Origin: an uncultured Caulobacterales bacterium
GTDB taxonomy: Bacteria > Pseudomonadota > Alphaproteobacteria > Caulobacterales > Maricaulaceae
Direction: 5' to 3'
Assembly: GCA_937929915.1 (NCBI GenBank)
Contig: CALFUN010000017.1
Coordinates: 62,001 to 126,000, forward strand
Length of the DNA stretch: 64,000 nucleotides
Position 1 is the stretch's first letter; the number at the start of each line of letters is the position of its first letter. The position numbers and the translations under genes were made by a program. This document shows positions 63,314 to 64,000 of this stretch, in pieces. The notes under the pieces are model-generated. The model was given only the letters and a program-made list of their open reading frames with translations, was not told where the DNA came from and did not search any database.

Positions 63314-64000
63314 TTAAACGGATAGGCGTTCACGAGCCATTTCATCGGCCACTTCACTTGTTGCTCTGTGCGATAGCTCAGCCCTGCGGAAAATCTCTGC
63401 CAATGTATCTTCTAATTCATCAAGCTTACGCCCAACCCAAGCTCGGTCATATTTACCGCTAACTTCAGAGGCGACATTGATAATTCCGCCGCCATTAATC
63501 ACATAATCAGGGCAATATAACATGCCGCGTTCACATAATGCTTGGCCCATATCTGCTGTTGCGAGTTGATTATTTGCAGCTCCGCCAATAATTTTCGCCT
63601 TTATTTGCGGTAAAGAGCGCGCGTTAATGGCGCCGCCAAGAGCGCAAGGCGCATAAATATCGACATCTTGTTGGTGAATATCATCCGTCGACACAATGCT
63701 AGCCCCCAGTTCAGCCTCGGCACGTTTTAGCACATCTGCATTAATATCAGCGACATAAAGCTTCGCACCAGCGCCCGATAAATACCGACATAAACCGTAG
63801 CCAACATGACCAAGACCCTGCACTGCGACCCTCATACCTTTGACATCCTTTTCGCCAAATTTATGTTTCACAGCCACATTTATGCCCCGAAACACACCTT
63901 CGGCGGTCACAGGTGATGGGTCACCAGATGCGGACGCGCCTTCATCTAAGCCTGCAACATAGTCTGTTTGCGTTTTGATGACAGCCATATCGGCCGGCGA
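63314..64000 (-). CDS. Glu/Leu/Phe/Val dehydrogenase, C-terminal part (window edge)
   Basis: The frame reads through the right edge of the window (codons before the first ATG continue the homology, SPADMAVIKTQT), so the N terminus is missing. About 228 residues are seen: the NAD-binding domain with VAVQGLGHVGYGLCRYL and VADINADVLK, then INGGGIINVASE. It is closest to leucine dehydrogenase, which makes 2-oxo acids; the substrate cannot be told from this part. Its 207-bp 5'-side neighbour region (63107-63313) holds the promoter zone of the sphingolipid operon. A link to branched-chain acyl or base precursors is possible but unproven. Confidence 0.85.
   Translation of the reverse strand, partial: SPADMAVIKTQTDYVAGLDEGASASGDPSPVTAEGVFRGINVAVKHKFGEKDVKGMRVAVQGLGHVGYGLCRYLSGAGAKLYVADINADVLKRAEAELGASIVSTDDIHQQDVDIYAPCALGGAINARSLPQIKAKIIGGAANNQLATADMGQALCERGMLYCPDYVINGGGIINVASEVSGKYDRAWVGRKLDELEDTLAEIFRRAELSHRATSEVADEMARERLSV

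Overview
The window looks like chromosomal DNA of an alphaproteobacterium, most plausibly a marine stalked or dimorphic lineage near Caulobacterales/Maricaulales. The main signs are a siroheme/sulfite-reduction operon with DUF2849 and DUF934, the recG/sdhE/mfd/DUF502 neighbourhood, a PopA-like REC-REC-degenerate GGDEF protein, and a long locus that resembles the Caulobacter sphingolipid genes. By eye the G+C content is moderate (near half, not counted), lower than in Caulobacter itself; that would fit genera such as Hellea or Litorimonas, but this is a guess. I see no insertion sequence, prophage, CRISPR array, rRNA or tRNA, and no gene-free gap above 300 bp.

1-6100: the histidine operon hisG(end)-hisD-hisC/hisB fusion-hisH-hisA-hisF-hisIE, tightly overlapping and in the enteric order. 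6108-7646: a metallo-beta-lactamase lipoprotein. 7791-12367: cysG-DUF2849-cysI-(DUF934::cysH), the siroheme and sulfur-assimilation operon, divergent from an XRE-cupin regulator with a perfect 16-bp palindrome between them. 13157-16146: thrC, a P-loop protein and hemH. 16288-19597: an M2 zinc peptidase and the PopA-like protein. 19618-26253: mfd, sdhE, recG and DUF502. 26350-31944: a DUF3089 protein with a substituted nucleophile, kdsA, cysK, metC and a CE15-like lipoprotein. 32024-32163: a candidate structured non-coding RNA. 32189-38770: a DoxX-like protein, nadE-gltX, two hydrolases and a Gfo/Idh oxidoreductase. 39046-45491: an HU protein, class II DAHP synthase, gor, rpiA, glmU, gph and a small conserved protein.

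45737-63106 is the most interesting part: an apparently complete sphingolipid factory. Serine palmitoyltransferase, a dedicated ACP, an SDR of ceramide-reductase type and an acyl-activating ligase form one minus-strand operon. A YghO-type acyltransferase (bacterial ceramide synthase family) heads a second one, with two nucleotidyltransferases, a HAD phosphatase and an 841-residue protein that joins a Wzx/MATE-like flippase to a CDP-alcohol phosphotransferase. Between them a plus-strand operon carries an LptF/LptG-type permease pair, a ceramide-kinase-like lipid kinase and a Tam41-like nucleotidyltransferase. Cyclopropane synthase and an LpxO-like hydroxylase follow the second operon. My reading is that the locus makes a long-chain base, acylates it to ceramide, adds one or more phospho-headgroups through kinase and CDP-alcohol routes, flips the product and may export it with its own LptFG-type permease. 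The last part is inference.

The window ends inside a Glu/Leu/Phe/Val dehydrogenase gene.
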